DNA from: Bdellovibrionales bacterium
GTDB taxonomy: Bacteria > Bdellovibrionota > Bdellovibrionia > Bdellovibrionales > JAMPXM01
NCBI GenBank assembly: GCA_005808505.1
Contig: SYLX01000090.1
Location: forward strand, 1 to 48,852
DNA: 48,852 bases
Direction: 5' to 3'
The notes under the pieces are model-generated. The model ran no database searches. It saw only the letters and a program-made list of their open reading frames with translations, and was not told the DNA's origin. Each line of letters starts with the position of its first letter. Positions within the stretch are counted from its first letter, which is position 1. Shown here one piece after another: positions 1-8,819 of this stretch. Both the position numbers and the translations under genes were made by a program.

Positions 1-770
1 GCATCGACGGTCTTCCATGCGATCTCCGCTTTCGCCTTCATCGCTTTTTGATGCTTTTTAAATTGTTGGGAAAGGTCGGTTGCGCCGAAGCCCTCGTAAG
101 CCATTTTGTATTTTTGGTACGACGCTTGGACCGATGCCGGCATGCGATCACCTTTGGGCATCGCGAAGTTCGCGTGATCATGTGAGTTGTAAATCTCTTC
201 GAGTTCGTCGATCAAACCCGCGAGTTGAAGTTTGTCTTCTTCAGGCAGCGACTCGAGAGTTAAGTGAATTCCGTTGAGAAGGCGTTCGGCACGACCGCGG
301 CGCTCGCTCGAAGCGCGGAGATCATAGACCGTCGTGAGGAGACGACCGTAAATGTACGAGAGTTTGTGGATCATCCCTTCGGTCACGATGCGGTACTGGA
401 TGAGCTGCTTGTACGTCTTCGTTCCAACGACGTTGGCTTCGAAAGAAGGATCTTTCTTTTGTTTTGCCAAAACGGAATCGAGCTCCGCTTCGTAGACGCC
501 AAAAAGTTTGTCGGCTTTGTAGTAGATGTTGAGAAGGCGCTCGATGTAGTTCGTGCGAGCTTTGACGGCCGATTCGGGATCGTTCATAAGCGACTCGAAC
601 GCGTTGACCATCTCTTGGTTGTCTTCGATATTCGCAACACCACGGAACGACTCAGCCGATGCTTGCACTGGCGCGTGAGTTTGCGATTGGTGACCTTGAG
701 TTGCGCAGCCGACAGCCGCACTCAGAATTGAAATAGTCGCCAACAATCGGGCGCCTCGCTCGAGCTGCAT
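1..770 (-). CDS. Putative lipoprotein of unknown function, C-terminus cut by window edge
   Basis: An open frame runs leftwards from an ATG at 768-770 without a stop to the window edge, giving 256 codons. The start is preceded by a strong ribosome binding site, AGGGAGG, about 7 bases upstream. The N-terminus has two arginines, a hydrophobic stretch and a lipobox-like end (SAAVGC, Cys22), so it is probably lipid-anchored in the envelope. The rest is polar and mostly helical, with many Leu, Tyr, Lys and Glu residues and no motif I recognise. A promoter candidate lies at 824-853. Its downstream neighbour is outside the window. That it is a real gene is well supported by RBS, signal and codon use; no function can be assigned. 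Confidence 0.75.
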   Translation of the reverse strand, partial: MQLERGARLLATISILSAAVGCATQGHQSQTHAPVQASAESFRGVANIEDNQEMVNAFESLMNDPESAVKARTNYIERLLNIYYKADKLFGVYEAELDSVLAKQKKDPSFEANVVGTKTYKQLIQYRIVTEGMIHKLSYIYGRLLTTVYDLRASSERRGRAERLLNGIHLTLESLPEEDKLQLAGLIDELEEIYNSHDHANFAMPKGDRMPASVQASYQKYKMAYEGFGATDLSQQFKKHQKAMKAKAEIAWKTVD

Positions 771-823
771 AGTTCGTCCTCCCTGGACTTCCGAGATTCT
801 CTTGGAGTTTTGATCCAATTCAA

Positions 824-853
824 ATCGTAGAAGTTTGGCCTGAGGTGCGACAA
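824..853 (-). promoter_or_regulatory. Candidate sigma70-type promoter for the lipoprotein at 1-770
   Basis: On the minus strand, TTGTCG and TACGAT are separated by 18 bases. Each box matches four of six consensus positions, and the -10 box lies about 54 bases upstream of the ATG. It sits in the gap after the stop of the gene at 897-1973. The position is sensible but the match is only moderate. Confidence 0.4.
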
Positions 854-896
854 GTCCAGTCGAGGAAACCGGTCCTTCGATTCTGTTTCGATCTGA

Positions 897-1973
897 TCAG
901 CGAAACTCGTTGAGATAATCGATGTGGTCTGGGACCCAAGGTTCATGCACCCCTTCGAGCGCATACACCCGTTTCCCGACTTGGCTCACGATGGGTTTAG
1001 GATCGATCGACGGCTGAAAGTCCGGGGCGAAGAGACCTTGGTTTTTCAATAGAGGGAGCGCATCGTTTACGGTCGACTCCCCTAGGAGCTGGCGACGCAC
1101 GAGATTGTCGAAGCTTGATTCCAGCTCCTCATTCGTGAACCCGTAATTGGTCACCATATCTTGCGCCACGCGGATGACTTGCTCGTGGTTCAGTCGACCG
1201 TCTTGAAGCAAGTCCATCGCCGCTTGGAAAGTGTTGTACGTGGGGACCATTCTGCGACCGAACTTGAGGTAGTAATCAGGATCCGTGTCGGTCGCTAGGT
1301 TGATGTAAATCTTCTCGACAGGATCACCCGGCGGAATTTGGTCTTGCAGCTCTAAGATCGTGTCCGTTTGCTCCCCGACCACATGGAGATCGCGAAGAAT
1401 CGACATGAGTTCTTTTTCGCTCCACCGTCGCGCGCAGACGTCAGAATAAAGCGAGTAGATGACGGCATCCGATTCACTATCGTCACCCCAGAGAACTTGG
1501 CGGACATCGTCTTTAATGCGCGCACGGAGCTGCAAGAGAGCTTGCAGCTTGTAACCCACTTGCTGCGTGAGGCGCCAGAGCCTGCGGGGGCGAAGGTTCT
1601 TCAAGTTATCTTTGAAGAAAGCTCCGAGTGGTAGGATCTCGTCGAGCTCGAGTTTCTCGCGAATCTTTCCTTCCATTTGCGGAGGGCTTGCGGTGATGAA
1701 GTAGATCGGGAAAGGTCGGGCTCCCCGCTCTTCTTCCCACGAATTCTTGAGAGCGCGCACGAGCGATCCGGTCCCGGGGACGTTTCGCTTTTGGCCGGCT
1801 TTTTCAAGCGCGGTCTGCCAGAGTTCCTTCATCGAACCCCAGCTCGTATCGAGATAAGTTTTATCCAAATCCCAGACAAAGACTTCTTCAAAAGTCTTTT
1901 CGGTGTCTTGCTGGATGTAGCGGAAGAAAACCACATCGCCGAGAATCTGGGAGCGCGCTTTCCAATCCTTCAT
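897..1973 (-). CDS. HAD-fold protein of the APP1/DUF2183 phosphatase type
   Basis: 358 residues. The HAD nucleophile motif is seen as DLDKT (residues 35-39) after a hydrophobic strand. FITAS (92-96) fits motif II. A lysine near residue 142 and GDDSESD (163-169) followed by a tyrosine-rich stretch fit motifs III and IV. The DxDxT plus GD(D)SxxD combination is that of the catalytic domain of the yeast APP1 phosphatidate phosphatase family (DUF2183). By family knowledge it is therefore a Mg-dependent phosphomonoesterase; the substrate is unknown. The C-terminal 170 residues look helical and are not recognised. There is no signal peptide. Its ATG lies 2 bp after the stop of the secreted protein upstream, so the two are co-transcribed and probably translationally coupled. 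Swiss-army HAD relatives are the main alternative. Confidence 0.7.
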   Translation of the reverse strand: MKDWKARSQILGDVVFFRYIQQDTEKTFEEVFVWDLDKTYLDTSWGSMKELWQTALEKAGQKRNVPGTGSLVRALKNSWEEERGARPFPIYFITASPPQMEGKIREKLELDEILPLGAFFKDNLKNLRPRRLWRLTQQVGYKLQALLQLRARIKDDVRQVLWGDDSESDAVIYSLYSDVCARRWSEKELMSILRDLHVVGEQTDTILELQDQIPPGDPVEKIYINLATDTDPDYYLKFGRRMVPTYNTFQAAMDLLQDGRLNHEQVIRVAQDMVTNYGFTNEELESSFDNLVRRQLLGESTVNDALPLLKNQGLFAPDFQPSIDPKPIVSQVGKRVYALEGVHEPWVPDHIDYLNEFR

Positions 1974-1975
1974 CG

Positions 1976-2983
1976 TCAGAACACCAATAAGAGGAAGGCC
2001 GCAATGCTGCCGACAAAACTGAGCGCGGTGACCAAGGGTCGTCGTTCTTTTGCGATGCGCTCCATCGGGCTCGCTTCGGGAGCCACGAGTTCTGCGGTAA
2101 GCGTCGTGCGTGGCGATTCACTGAGCGTGTATTCGGCAGCTAAACGATCGGCCTCGCGCGGAATTCGCACTAGCGCAAATTCACGGATGTCGCGGATGTT
2201 TGTGGCGCGGAGGATTTCAACCGTGGCGATCCCCTGATCGAGTTTCACAATTTTGCCTTCGGCAAAAACCGTGACCTTTGCGCCACCTTGAAAGAGTGCG
2301 GCCGCCGTCGTGCTTGAGACGCGGACCCATTGCGCAAGATCACCGATCTGCGCCCCGGTCGATAAACCGAGATCAACGCGCGCCTGGCGAATATCGCCAT
2401 CGGAGTAGACGGCTTGCCCGATGAGCGAGTCGACGATCGTGAAGCCTTGATACGGAATAGTCGCAACGAAATCAGCGACAGCGCGGCGAGCGAGCGACGG
2501 CAGCTGGTCGTTGACCGTTACGGAGGGATGAAGCCCGACCGTCTTGCCCCAGAGAAGCAAACCGTTTGAGCCGTCGTAGACACTCATCGTGAGCCTGCGC
2601 TCAACGAGTTGGAGCGTTACGAGAGCGTGCGCATCGAGAAGTTTTCCGAGGATGATAGAATCCGCCGGTTCGAGTTCCCCGCGAGGCTGGAAGACATCTG
2701 ACTTCAGCAAGAACTGTTTACTCGCAACGAGGAAGCGGCGGCTCTTCGTAAACTCTTCACGCGCTTGCCACCAAGCTTCGTCGGCGACCGACTCGTAGCC
2801 TTTTTCCGTCCTCATCGGGAAGATCACGAGACGTCGAATCAGCTGGTGCTCGAACTGGGATTGAGCGACGGGAGCAGGTGCCGGCTGCGCCGATGCGATT
2901 AGCGGTCCCGAAATCACGACGGCTACCGTGAAAACGCAGGTAACGAGGCGAATCAATTGGTGAGCAAACTTGGCGCGCAACAT
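1976..2983 (-). CDS. Secreted or periplasmic protein with C-terminal membrane segment, unknown function
   Basis: About 335 residues from the ATG at 2981-2983, chosen because it begins directly with a signal peptide: a basic start, a hydrophobic core, then an ASA-like cleavage site before a Pro/Ala-rich linker. A GTG 18 codons upstream is possible but would bury the signal; neither start has a good ribosome binding site. The body alternates beta and helix and contains a stretch resembling a Gly-rich flagellar/lipoprotein-type repeat, but I assign no family. The last 20 residues are a hydrophobic segment (around ALSFVGSIAAFLLLVF), suggesting a tail anchor in the inner or outer membrane. It is the first gene of a two-gene unit with the DUF2183-like protein, which suggests a shared envelope role. 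Confidence 0.7.
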   Translation of the reverse strand: MLRAKFAHQLIRLVTCVFTVAVVISGPLIASAQPAPAPVAQSQFEHQLIRRLVIFPMRTEKGYESVADEAWWQAREEFTKSRRFLVASKQFLLKSDVFQPRGELEPADSIILGKLLDAHALVTLQLVERRLTMSVYDGSNGLLLWGKTVGLHPSVTVNDQLPSLARRAVADFVATIPYQGFTIVDSLIGQAVYSDGDIRQARVDLGLSTGAQIGDLAQWVRVSSTTAAALFQGGAKVTVFAEGKIVKLDQGIATVEILRATNIRDIREFALVRIPREADRLAAEYTLSESPRTTLTAELVAPEASPMERIAKERRPLVTALSFVGSIAAFLLLVF

Positions 2984-3091
2984 GCGCAGTATTCTATTCG
3001 TTTGGAAAAGCGAGGAAAGGTTTTTTACCCACGTCACGGCGCAGCGTTCGGGGTTTTGTGGCGCGTTTTGCGACGATTAAACGCAGCTCGC

Positions 3092-4048
3092 TCAGAACCA
3101 CTGGATCTTTTCACGCGGAAACTCGATCCAACCCTCATCTTTGGGGAATCCGGGTGGACGCTTCTCCGTTTGCCCGCGGAATTTGAGGAAAGCCGTGAGC
3201 GCGGAGATAAAGGCTTCAAAACAAATATTGTTTTCCACCATCGTGCGTAGGTCTTGCTGATAAATGAAGGCGATCTCTTTTTCGATCAGTCGCTTTAAAA
3301 TGTAATGGCGAGCCTCGTCGCTGTCGACCGCATGCTTATGAAAGCGCAGGTAACTTTTCGGAATATCGAGCGCATTCCCGATCCGCCACAGCGTGAGCTT
3401 TGGGTAAACTTCAATCACCGGGATCTCGAGGCGCCTACGTAAAAAGTGCGCGCGTGCAAGGAGCGGCGCCGCGTTCGATCCTAGCGCATGGGAAGGGTGA
3501 AACGGCTCTTCAAGTTCATTCGCGATATAGATTTCGGTAGCGCGTTCGGTATACGGCGTAAACATCTTGTTGGGCCGTTTGTTCTTGGCGCGTTTTTTAT
3601 GCATCTCCTGCATCCACTTCACTTCGGGCTCCCGGCAGCGATCGAGGCCAGGGCACTTCACTTCGCAGCGAATGCATTTCGGGAGCTGCAAAGGCGCATC
3701 GATCGCGATGCAGGAGAGGTCTTTTTCGTCGTAAGTGAGGAGCGTGTAGAGAGCTTCGTCGCCCGTCAGATCATTCTTTCCGGTGACTTTGTCTTTGAGC
3801 GAACGCAAGAACACGCGGCGCTGATCGGGATAAAATTCGAGAACCGCGACGGCCGTCTTATCGGTTTTGCCACCGCCGAGGGCGACACCGGCGAAACGAA
3901 CGTATTGAAGGTCGTTGATGACGGTGCCGTGAGTTTCGAGCAAACGGTCGACGGCGGCAGGACCCGCGACGACTTTCGCCCCCAGTTTCGCTCGAGGAGC
4001 CGCGCGCTTGACGGTCGATTTTTTTACTGTCGCGCGCGCCTTCTTCAT
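3092..4048 (-). CDS. DUF429 (predicted RNase H-fold nuclease) protein with a four-cysteine cluster
   Basis: 318 residues. After a Lys/Arg/Ala-rich N-terminal 25 residues, the DUF429 pattern is visible: a first strand 'FAGVALGGGKTDKTAVAVLEF'-like (shown in parts: RFAGVALGGG at 51-60), then AIDAPLQLP (115-123), EVYPKL, and a C-terminal NICFEAFISALTAFL helix. DUF429 is predicted to be an RNase H-like nuclease; the biochemical role is unproven. An insert directly after the second motif holds Cys125, Cys128, Cys132 and Cys138 (C-x2-C-x3-C-x5-C), followed by a basic segment; it looks like a zinc or Fe-S site. The start ATG shares one base with the stop of the GHMP kinase gene (TGATG), so translation is coupled. 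It is the last gene of the operon. Confidence 0.75.
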   Translation of the reverse strand: MKKARATVKKSTVKRAAPRAKLGAKVVAGPAAVDRLLETHGTVINDLQYVRFAGVALGGGKTDKTAVAVLEFYPDQRRVFLRSLKDKVTGKNDLTGDEALYTLLTYDEKDLSCIAIDAPLQLPKCIRCEVKCPGLDRCREPEVKWMQEMHKKRAKNKRPNKMFTPYTERATEIYIANELEEPFHPSHALGSNAAPLLARAHFLRRRLEIPVIEVYPKLTLWRIGNALDIPKSYLRFHKHAVDSDEARHYILKRLIEKEIAFIYQQDLRTMVENNICFEAFISALTAFLKFRGQTEKRPPGFPKDEGWIEFPREKIQWF

Positions 4049-5031
4049 CAGGGCTCCCAGGGTCGAGCGTTTAAAACTTGAAATCCTTCTTTGGCGCAGA
4101 GATCACGCGCCTCTTGAATCTGCCGGTCCGGGCACCAGATCAAGACGCAGCCTCCACCGCCAGCACCGCAGATCTTTGCGTTAGCACCGACACTTGAGGC
4201 AAGTTCTGCGAGTCTTCGGATCTCGGGACTCGAGAATCCATCAGAGATTTCGGTTCTCGCCTCGTATTCGCGTTTGAAGAGCGTCGGGAGATCTCCGAGA
4301 CGCCCGGCCGTAAGAACTCGCTTCATATCAGCCGACACTCCGGCAAGCTTAGCGAGAACTCCGCGTGTGTGTTCGTCGCCGTCTAACCAGTTCTTGATCA
4401 CCTGCCAGTTGTTGATGCCCGAGTGATGCGAGCGTCCCGTATAAACAAGTAAGAATCGGTCCTCGAAAAGACCGCGTTCGATCTTCTTCACCTCAACTTG
4501 CGGACCAGGAACTCCGTAGGTGATGTAATTCAATCCACCGAAAATAGGTGGAAAATAATCTTGAGTGCCCGTTGGCTTCAGCAAAACCTGAGCTTCGAGG
4601 TGCGACGCGATCCGCACCATCTCGTAAGGCTCGAGGGGCTTCTCCATCCACTTCGAAAACGCTTTCAGGAGGCTGATGCACAAGCTCGAGCTTCCGCCCA
4701 AACCGCCGCCGACGGGACTTTCGGAACGAGTCGTAAGAGTGAAACCTTTGGTTGGCTTCCAGAACGCGAGGTGGACGCGAACGAGATCAAAGGCAGGGTC
4801 ACGATCTGCCAAACAGGCGGCTAGATTCGGAAACCTTTTAGATGCGTTGAGGTCGGCTGAATTCAGGGTGATCTCACTACCGGCATTCTCTTTAAGTTCC
4901 GCATACGTGAAGATGTCGATCGCAACATTGATCGTTACGGGGTCGTTTAAGAAGAGATATAACGGCCAGCAATCGAGAGTTCCGCCCGCAAGGTCCACCC
5001 GCGTTGGAGACTTCACCTGAATTTCGAACAT
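4048..5031 (-). CDS. GHMP-family sugar kinase (heptose-7-phosphate/fucokinase-like)
   Basis: 327 residues, normal length for the family. Motif 1 (RVDLAGGTLD, 11-20), the glycine/serine-rich ATP loop motif 2 (PVGGGLGGSSS, 106-116) and motif 3 (CGAGGGGCV, about 288-296) are all present. GTQDYFPPIFGG (155-166) carries the aspartate that acts as catalytic base in D-glycero-D-manno-heptose-7-phosphate kinase (HddA) and L-fucokinase relatives. The likely reaction is ATP-dependent phosphorylation of a sugar or sugar phosphate; the substrate cannot be read from the sequence. GAAGGAG precedes the ATG. It starts 36 bp after the DUF4340 gene, apparently in the same operon, and is coupled to DUF429 downstream. 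No other heptose pathway gene is in view. Confidence 0.8.
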   Translation of the reverse strand: MFEIQVKSPTRVDLAGGTLDCWPLYLFLNDPVTINVAIDIFTYAELKENAGSEITLNSADLNASKRFPNLAACLADRDPAFDLVRVHLAFWKPTKGFTLTTRSESPVGGGLGGSSSLCISLLKAFSKWMEKPLEPYEMVRIASHLEAQVLLKPTGTQDYFPPIFGGLNYITYGVPGPQVEVKKIERGLFEDRFLLVYTGRSHHSGINNWQVIKNWLDGDEHTRGVLAKLAGVSADMKRVLTAGRLGDLPTLFKREYEARTEISDGFSSPEIRRLAELASSVGANAKICGAGGGGCVLIWCPDRQIQEARDLCAKEGFQVLNARPWEP

Positions 5032-5067
5032 CAGAACTCCTTCAACTCATTCGCAGAGAAAAACTTA

Positions 5068-6474
5068 TCAAGGCTTCGGCGTTGCGCTCGCCGCGGGCCT
5101 TTCACCGCCGGTCTTCAGCAAACCGTCGAGATCAAAGTTGCGCAAGGTACCGTCCGCGATAGCGATCCGGTGGTTAGTCACGCTTGTCCACGCCGGTCGG
5201 TAACTCACTTCGACTTTGTCGTGAGCCGTCGCTTTTTCGGTGACGACGTTGTTCCAACCCAGCTCGAAAACGCGCTCGCCATTTTCTTTCGAGAGAAGCA
5301 GGCGTCCCTCCGTATTCGCCGGCATGGAGCCGACTTCGAAGATGCGAACGGCTTCGACCGAGTTCAACTTTTTCAAGATCTCGTTCAATTTTGAGCTATC
5401 GAACTTGTTCTGTAAACTGGGATCAGAGGCTTGCCACTCCTCCCCTTTTTTTACGAACTCGGCCTTGAGCGATCCGACGTTGATTTTTACGCGCGAGACT
5501 TGGTTGAGATCGAACTGAAATGGTTTTTTCTTGTCGTAAAAGTCTTGAGATGACTTACGAATAGAGTTGAAGGCTGATAGTGCAACCTCGAAAGAAAGTG
5601 AAGGTGCATCGGAACTCAAAGCGCGGATTGAAGATGCGTCCTTCTTGGCTTCGACTTCGAAATCCAACGAGAACGTCGGTTTTTCACCTTCTTTGAAAAG
5701 GCCAACGTTCAGACGTCGATTAGAGAGAGTTGCCTGTTTTTTGTCAGCTTCCTCTACAGACTGAGCCCGGAGTCCCTGAATCGATTCTAGATAGGCTTCT
5801 ACTTTATCTTTTGCGAGTGGGAACTTCTCGGCCCCGCGGAGAACCTGCCATCCCTCGGAAGTACGGCCCAGTTCCGTTAGCGATTTATCAGGATAAGAGA
5901 GCGTGATTCGTTGAATTTCGGTGAGCTGAAAGGGCGAACGAATCAAATGCTTGTCCCGAAATTCCTTGGGAAGCTTTGATAGAAAATGATCCCACGAAGA
6001 ACTCACCAAAATGACTCGGGGCTCGCCGCTGCGAAGTGCGTAGAGATTGTTGTCGTAAGCCTTAGCGCCGATCTTGAGTTCAACGGATTGGCTACCTGCG
6101 GTCACCCTTAATTTCAAAACTGGCTGATCGAGACCGTAGGGCTTTAGATCCACGTTCGCGCCTTCGATGACCGTCTCGACGACTTTTTCGTTTTCAATTC
6201 CGTTGAGCAACGTTTCGATCGCCTGCGGATCGCCAGCATCCTGGATCGGCGCTGTGACCTGCCAACGATTCTCCTTTTTTTCAAGGACCAGGGTGGATGC
6301 GCGGTTTGCCACCTCGACGCGCTCGATGTCTTCGGCTTTGATTCCTTTGAGAATCGAGCGCTCTTGCTCTTTCATTTCCGTTTGGCGCGTCTCTCGCTTG
6401 TCCACATAGAGGGTCACGGCAACTAATGCCGCTACGAAAATGGCCGCAACTAGCGTTAAGCGAAACGACTTCAT
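5068..6474 (-). CDS. DUF4340 protein, single-pass envelope protein of a Gld-type ABC locus
   Basis: 468 residues from the ATG at 6472-6474, which overlaps the stop of the upstream GldG-type gene by four bases (ATGA); a longer reading would add seven residues with no gain. Residues 5-24 form one membrane-spanning segment and the rest is predicted outside the cytoplasm. The repeated 'W-x-V' type strands, the LKPYGLDQPVLKLRV segment and duplicated halves are typical of DUF4340 domains. DUF4340 proteins are regularly found next to GldF/GldG-type ABC transporter genes in non-gliding bacteria, and their function is unknown. I infer that this one is a periplasmic partner of the transporter. The C-terminus ends in a Pro/Ala-rich tail. 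The product name is safe; the role is inference from context. Confidence 0.8.
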   Translation of the reverse strand: MKSFRLTLVAAIFVAALVAVTLYVDKRETRQTEMKEQERSILKGIKAEDIERVEVANRASTLVLEKKENRWQVTAPIQDAGDPQAIETLLNGIENEKVVETVIEGANVDLKPYGLDQPVLKLRVTAGSQSVELKIGAKAYDNNLYALRSGEPRVILVSSSWDHFLSKLPKEFRDKHLIRSPFQLTEIQRITLSYPDKSLTELGRTSEGWQVLRGAEKFPLAKDKVEAYLESIQGLRAQSVEEADKKQATLSNRRLNVGLFKEGEKPTFSLDFEVEAKKDASSIRALSSDAPSLSFEVALSAFNSIRKSSQDFYDKKKPFQFDLNQVSRVKINVGSLKAEFVKKGEEWQASDPSLQNKFDSSKLNEILKKLNSVEAVRIFEVGSMPANTEGRLLLSKENGERVFELGWNNVVTEKATAHDKVEVSYRPAWTSVTNHRIAIADGTLRNFDLDGLLKTGGERPAASATPKP

Positions 6475-8036
6475 GCCGTTCTCCTCCTCCACCAAACTCC
6501 GAAGGCAGAAGCCAAGAGGACGAACGGAAGAAGAATCAACGCCATATTCCAGACGGCGAAAGTTCCGCCTGGGAACTCAAGCTTGGTTCCCTTCGCTTCT
6601 TTCGGCCGGATCGAGATCAGGTCTTGATCCTTCGCCAGCCAAGCAAACGAGTTCGTGATGAGGTCGCGATTCAAATTGTTGTGGATCAAGCGATTCGCGA
6701 GGAAATCACTATCCGCGAAGATGATCGCGGAGAATTCTTTGGCTTCCGCGTCGGCAGGTCCCCCCGGGCTAAGGGGAACTTTTCCGCTCGCGACCACCGC
6801 GATCGTGTGTGGCCCGTTTGGCTTAGCTTCGATTTGTTCTTTGAGCTCCGGTGTCGAGATTGTGACCGCATCGGTCGCAATCAAGTCTTCAACAACAAGT
6901 CCTGCCGGTAAATTTGGCGCCCGCTTTATGCTTGAGGCGAGTTCAAAAAGCGCGATGGAGTTGTTGCCGGATGCGGTAAATGCTCGAGTGATTTCACCCG
7001 CATCGCCGGAGCGCGTGAACGTTGTTCCAAGCACGAGTGTTGGAGCCTGACGAATAGTCGTGGATCGCGGATCTAAGACAAACTCGTTCGTGAACTCAAC
7101 GCCCAAAGTTTTCGTGAGCTGAGCTAAGTTGTGCTTGAATCCGGGATCAATCGCGATCAGAAGCTTGCCGCCACGACGGGCATAGTCGCGCATCGCTTGA
7201 AGTTCCGGTTCCAAGAACTGTTGCTTAGGTCCGATGATCGCAACGGCTGCAGCGTCGTCCGGAACTTTGTTGCCCGTTTCAAACAATGCGAGGCCCTTAA
7301 CGTCATAAGTTACGCTGAGCTCGTCTTTTAAAACGGTGAGACCTGTCGGATTCTTATCATCGAGCGCATTCTCTCCGTGACCGCGTGTGAAGTAGATCGT
7401 CTTTAGCTTATCGCGCCCTAGCTTGATCAAGGCGCGCGTGACTCCCTCTTCGGTCGGCGGATCGATTTTAACTTTGCGCTCGCCTTGCGTGGCGTAGAAT
7501 ACGTAAGGGAAAGGACCATTCAGCTCGTACTTCTGCGCGAGATCTGGTCTTTGAAGCGCATTGTACGATTCAAAGCGAATCGACTTGTTCACGCTTTGGT
7601 ACATCTCCGCCAGAGCCTTGACGGCCTTTTCGGGATTATCGGGCGTGTTGTCCTTGCGATATAAAAGTACGAGCGACGTTTCGTTCTTGAGCCCCTGTGC
7701 CGCTTTGATCGACTGATCCGAAAGCGAATTCAATTTTTCACTCGTCCAGTCGAATCTTTTATCAAAGCGGACCGAGAGAAAATTCAAACACGCTAAACCC
7801 ACAACCGAGAGCAAAATCAAAACGCCCATGTTAGCGCCGTGCTTGGTCGTGCGCATCGTGAAGAACTCTTTCAAAAAGCGAGCGTCTTTCACAACACCGC
7901 CGATGAACAGCATCAGGAAAAGTCCGAGCGGGACGAACATGAAGTTCTCCCAACCACCGAGCACGAGCCGGAACATCATCAGCAAAAAGAGCGAAACGAA
8001 AGAAAAGATGAAGAGAATCTTACCTGCTTTACTCAT
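6471..8036 (-). CDS. GldG-type ABC transporter auxiliary membrane protein
   Basis: 521 residues. Two N-terminal membrane segments (about 7-26 and 33-47), a third at about 70-90, then a long extracytoplasmic domain and one C-terminal membrane segment followed by WWRRR. The extracytoplasmic part has the features of the ABC-type uncharacterised transport family seen in GldG (TRGHGE, 'GG-K-LLIAIDPG', FADSDFLANR). In Bacteroidetes, GldG joins GldA and GldF in a transporter needed for gliding; in other phyla the same set has no defined cargo. The gene starts 3 bp after the permease stop and ends overlapping the DUF4340 start. The order ATPase, permease, GldG, DUF4340 supports one membrane complex. 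Confidence 0.8.
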   Translation of the reverse strand: MSKAGKILFIFSFVSLFLLMMFRLVLGGWENFMFVPLGLFLMLFIGGVVKDARFLKEFFTMRTTKHGANMGVLILLSVVGLACLNFLSVRFDKRFDWTSEKLNSLSDQSIKAAQGLKNETSLVLLYRKDNTPDNPEKAVKALAEMYQSVNKSIRFESYNALQRPDLAQKYELNGPFPYVFYATQGERKVKIDPPTEEGVTRALIKLGRDKLKTIYFTRGHGENALDDKNPTGLTVLKDELSVTYDVKGLALFETGNKVPDDAAAVAIIGPKQQFLEPELQAMRDYARRGGKLLIAIDPGFKHNLAQLTKTLGVEFTNEFVLDPRSTTIRQAPTLVLGTTFTRSGDAGEITRAFTASGNNSIALFELASSIKRAPNLPAGLVVEDLIATDAVTISTPELKEQIEAKPNGPHTIAVVASGKVPLSPGGPADAEAKEFSAIIFADSDFLANRLIHNNLNRDLITNSFAWLAKDQDLISIRPKEAKGTKLEFPGGTFAVWNMALILLPFVLLASAFGVWWRRRTA

Positions 8037-8039
8037 CGC

Positions 8040-8819
8040 TTATCTCCACCGCGAAGATTCGACCACTCGCTGGGTCAGAAAAGTGAACAAGAAGATCGCG
8101 CTCGCAAAAAATGCGAGGCTTGCGAGCGAAACGCTGCCTTTGAGAAAGTTCTGCAAGTGATTCCCGATATTCAGATGCTCGTACACCGCGCGTGCCGACG
8201 GATCGTTCGACGCTTCCGCCGCGGCCCCCACGAACCAGATCATCACGTTGAAGATCAAACCGAGGATGACCGAGATGACCGCACTCTGCGTGAGGCTTGA
8301 AGCAAACATCCCGATCGCTACGTAGGTCGCAACAAGAAGCAAGATGCCGATAAAGCTCGAAGCGAGCGGGCCCCACTCAAGGCTTCCAAAAACAGCGAGG
8401 CTTGCCGGATAAATGAACGCGATCACGATCAGCGCCCACACCGTCAAAGTTCCGGCGAGCAATTTACCGAGGGTAATTTCTGTTGCCGTTACCGGCGCGG
8501 TCAAAAGGAGATCAAAAGTGCGATTCCGTTTTTCCTCGGTGAAGAGTCTCATCGTCAACGCCGCGGCCGCAAAGATCATCACGAAGTTCACGAGCGAAAA
8601 GTGGCGCCAGAAGAGAACGAAGTGTACGGGCAAACCGTCTGGTCCCGCTGTTCCCTGTTGCATCGAAACGATCTGCTGATCGCGAAATTCAATGACCGTG
8701 ACGACAAAAAGAATCGACCACAAGAGTGAGCAAATTCCGCCCACGACGTAAAACAACGGGCTCATGAACAAGTTGCGCAGGTCTTTACCCGCGATCACGA
8801 ATACGCCTGATCCCTTCAC
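8040..8819 (-). CDS. ABC-2 type permease (GldF-like)
   Basis: 259 residues with six hydrophobic segments, the first at about 20-42. The cytoplasmic stretch between the second and third segments, FTEEKRNRTFDLLLTAP, is the hallmark coupling region of ABC-2 permeases of the GldF/NatB type. The start ATG overlaps the ATPase stop by four bases (8816-8819). It forms the membrane channel for the ATPase encoded just upstream; a half-transporter would dimerise or pair with the GldG-type protein. Length and topology are normal for the family. No substrate can be read from the sequence. Confidence 0.85.
   Translation of the reverse strand: MKGSGVFVIAGKDLRNLFMSPLFYVVGGICSLLWSILFVVTVIEFRDQQIVSMQQGTAGPDGLPVHFVLFWRHFSLVNFVMIFAAAALTMRLFTEEKRNRTFDLLLTAPVTATEITLGKLLAGTLTVWALIVIAFIYPASLAVFGSLEWGPLASSFIGILLLVATYVAIGMFASSLTQSAVISVILGLIFNVMIWFVGAAAEASNDPSARAVYEHLNIGNHLQNFLKGSVSLASLAFFASAIFLFTFLTQRVVESSRWR

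Noticed and set aside
264-731. 155-codon plus-strand frame opposite the lipoprotein at 1-770
   Set aside because: The minus-strand frame has a lipoprotein signal and a strong RBS, while this one has neither.
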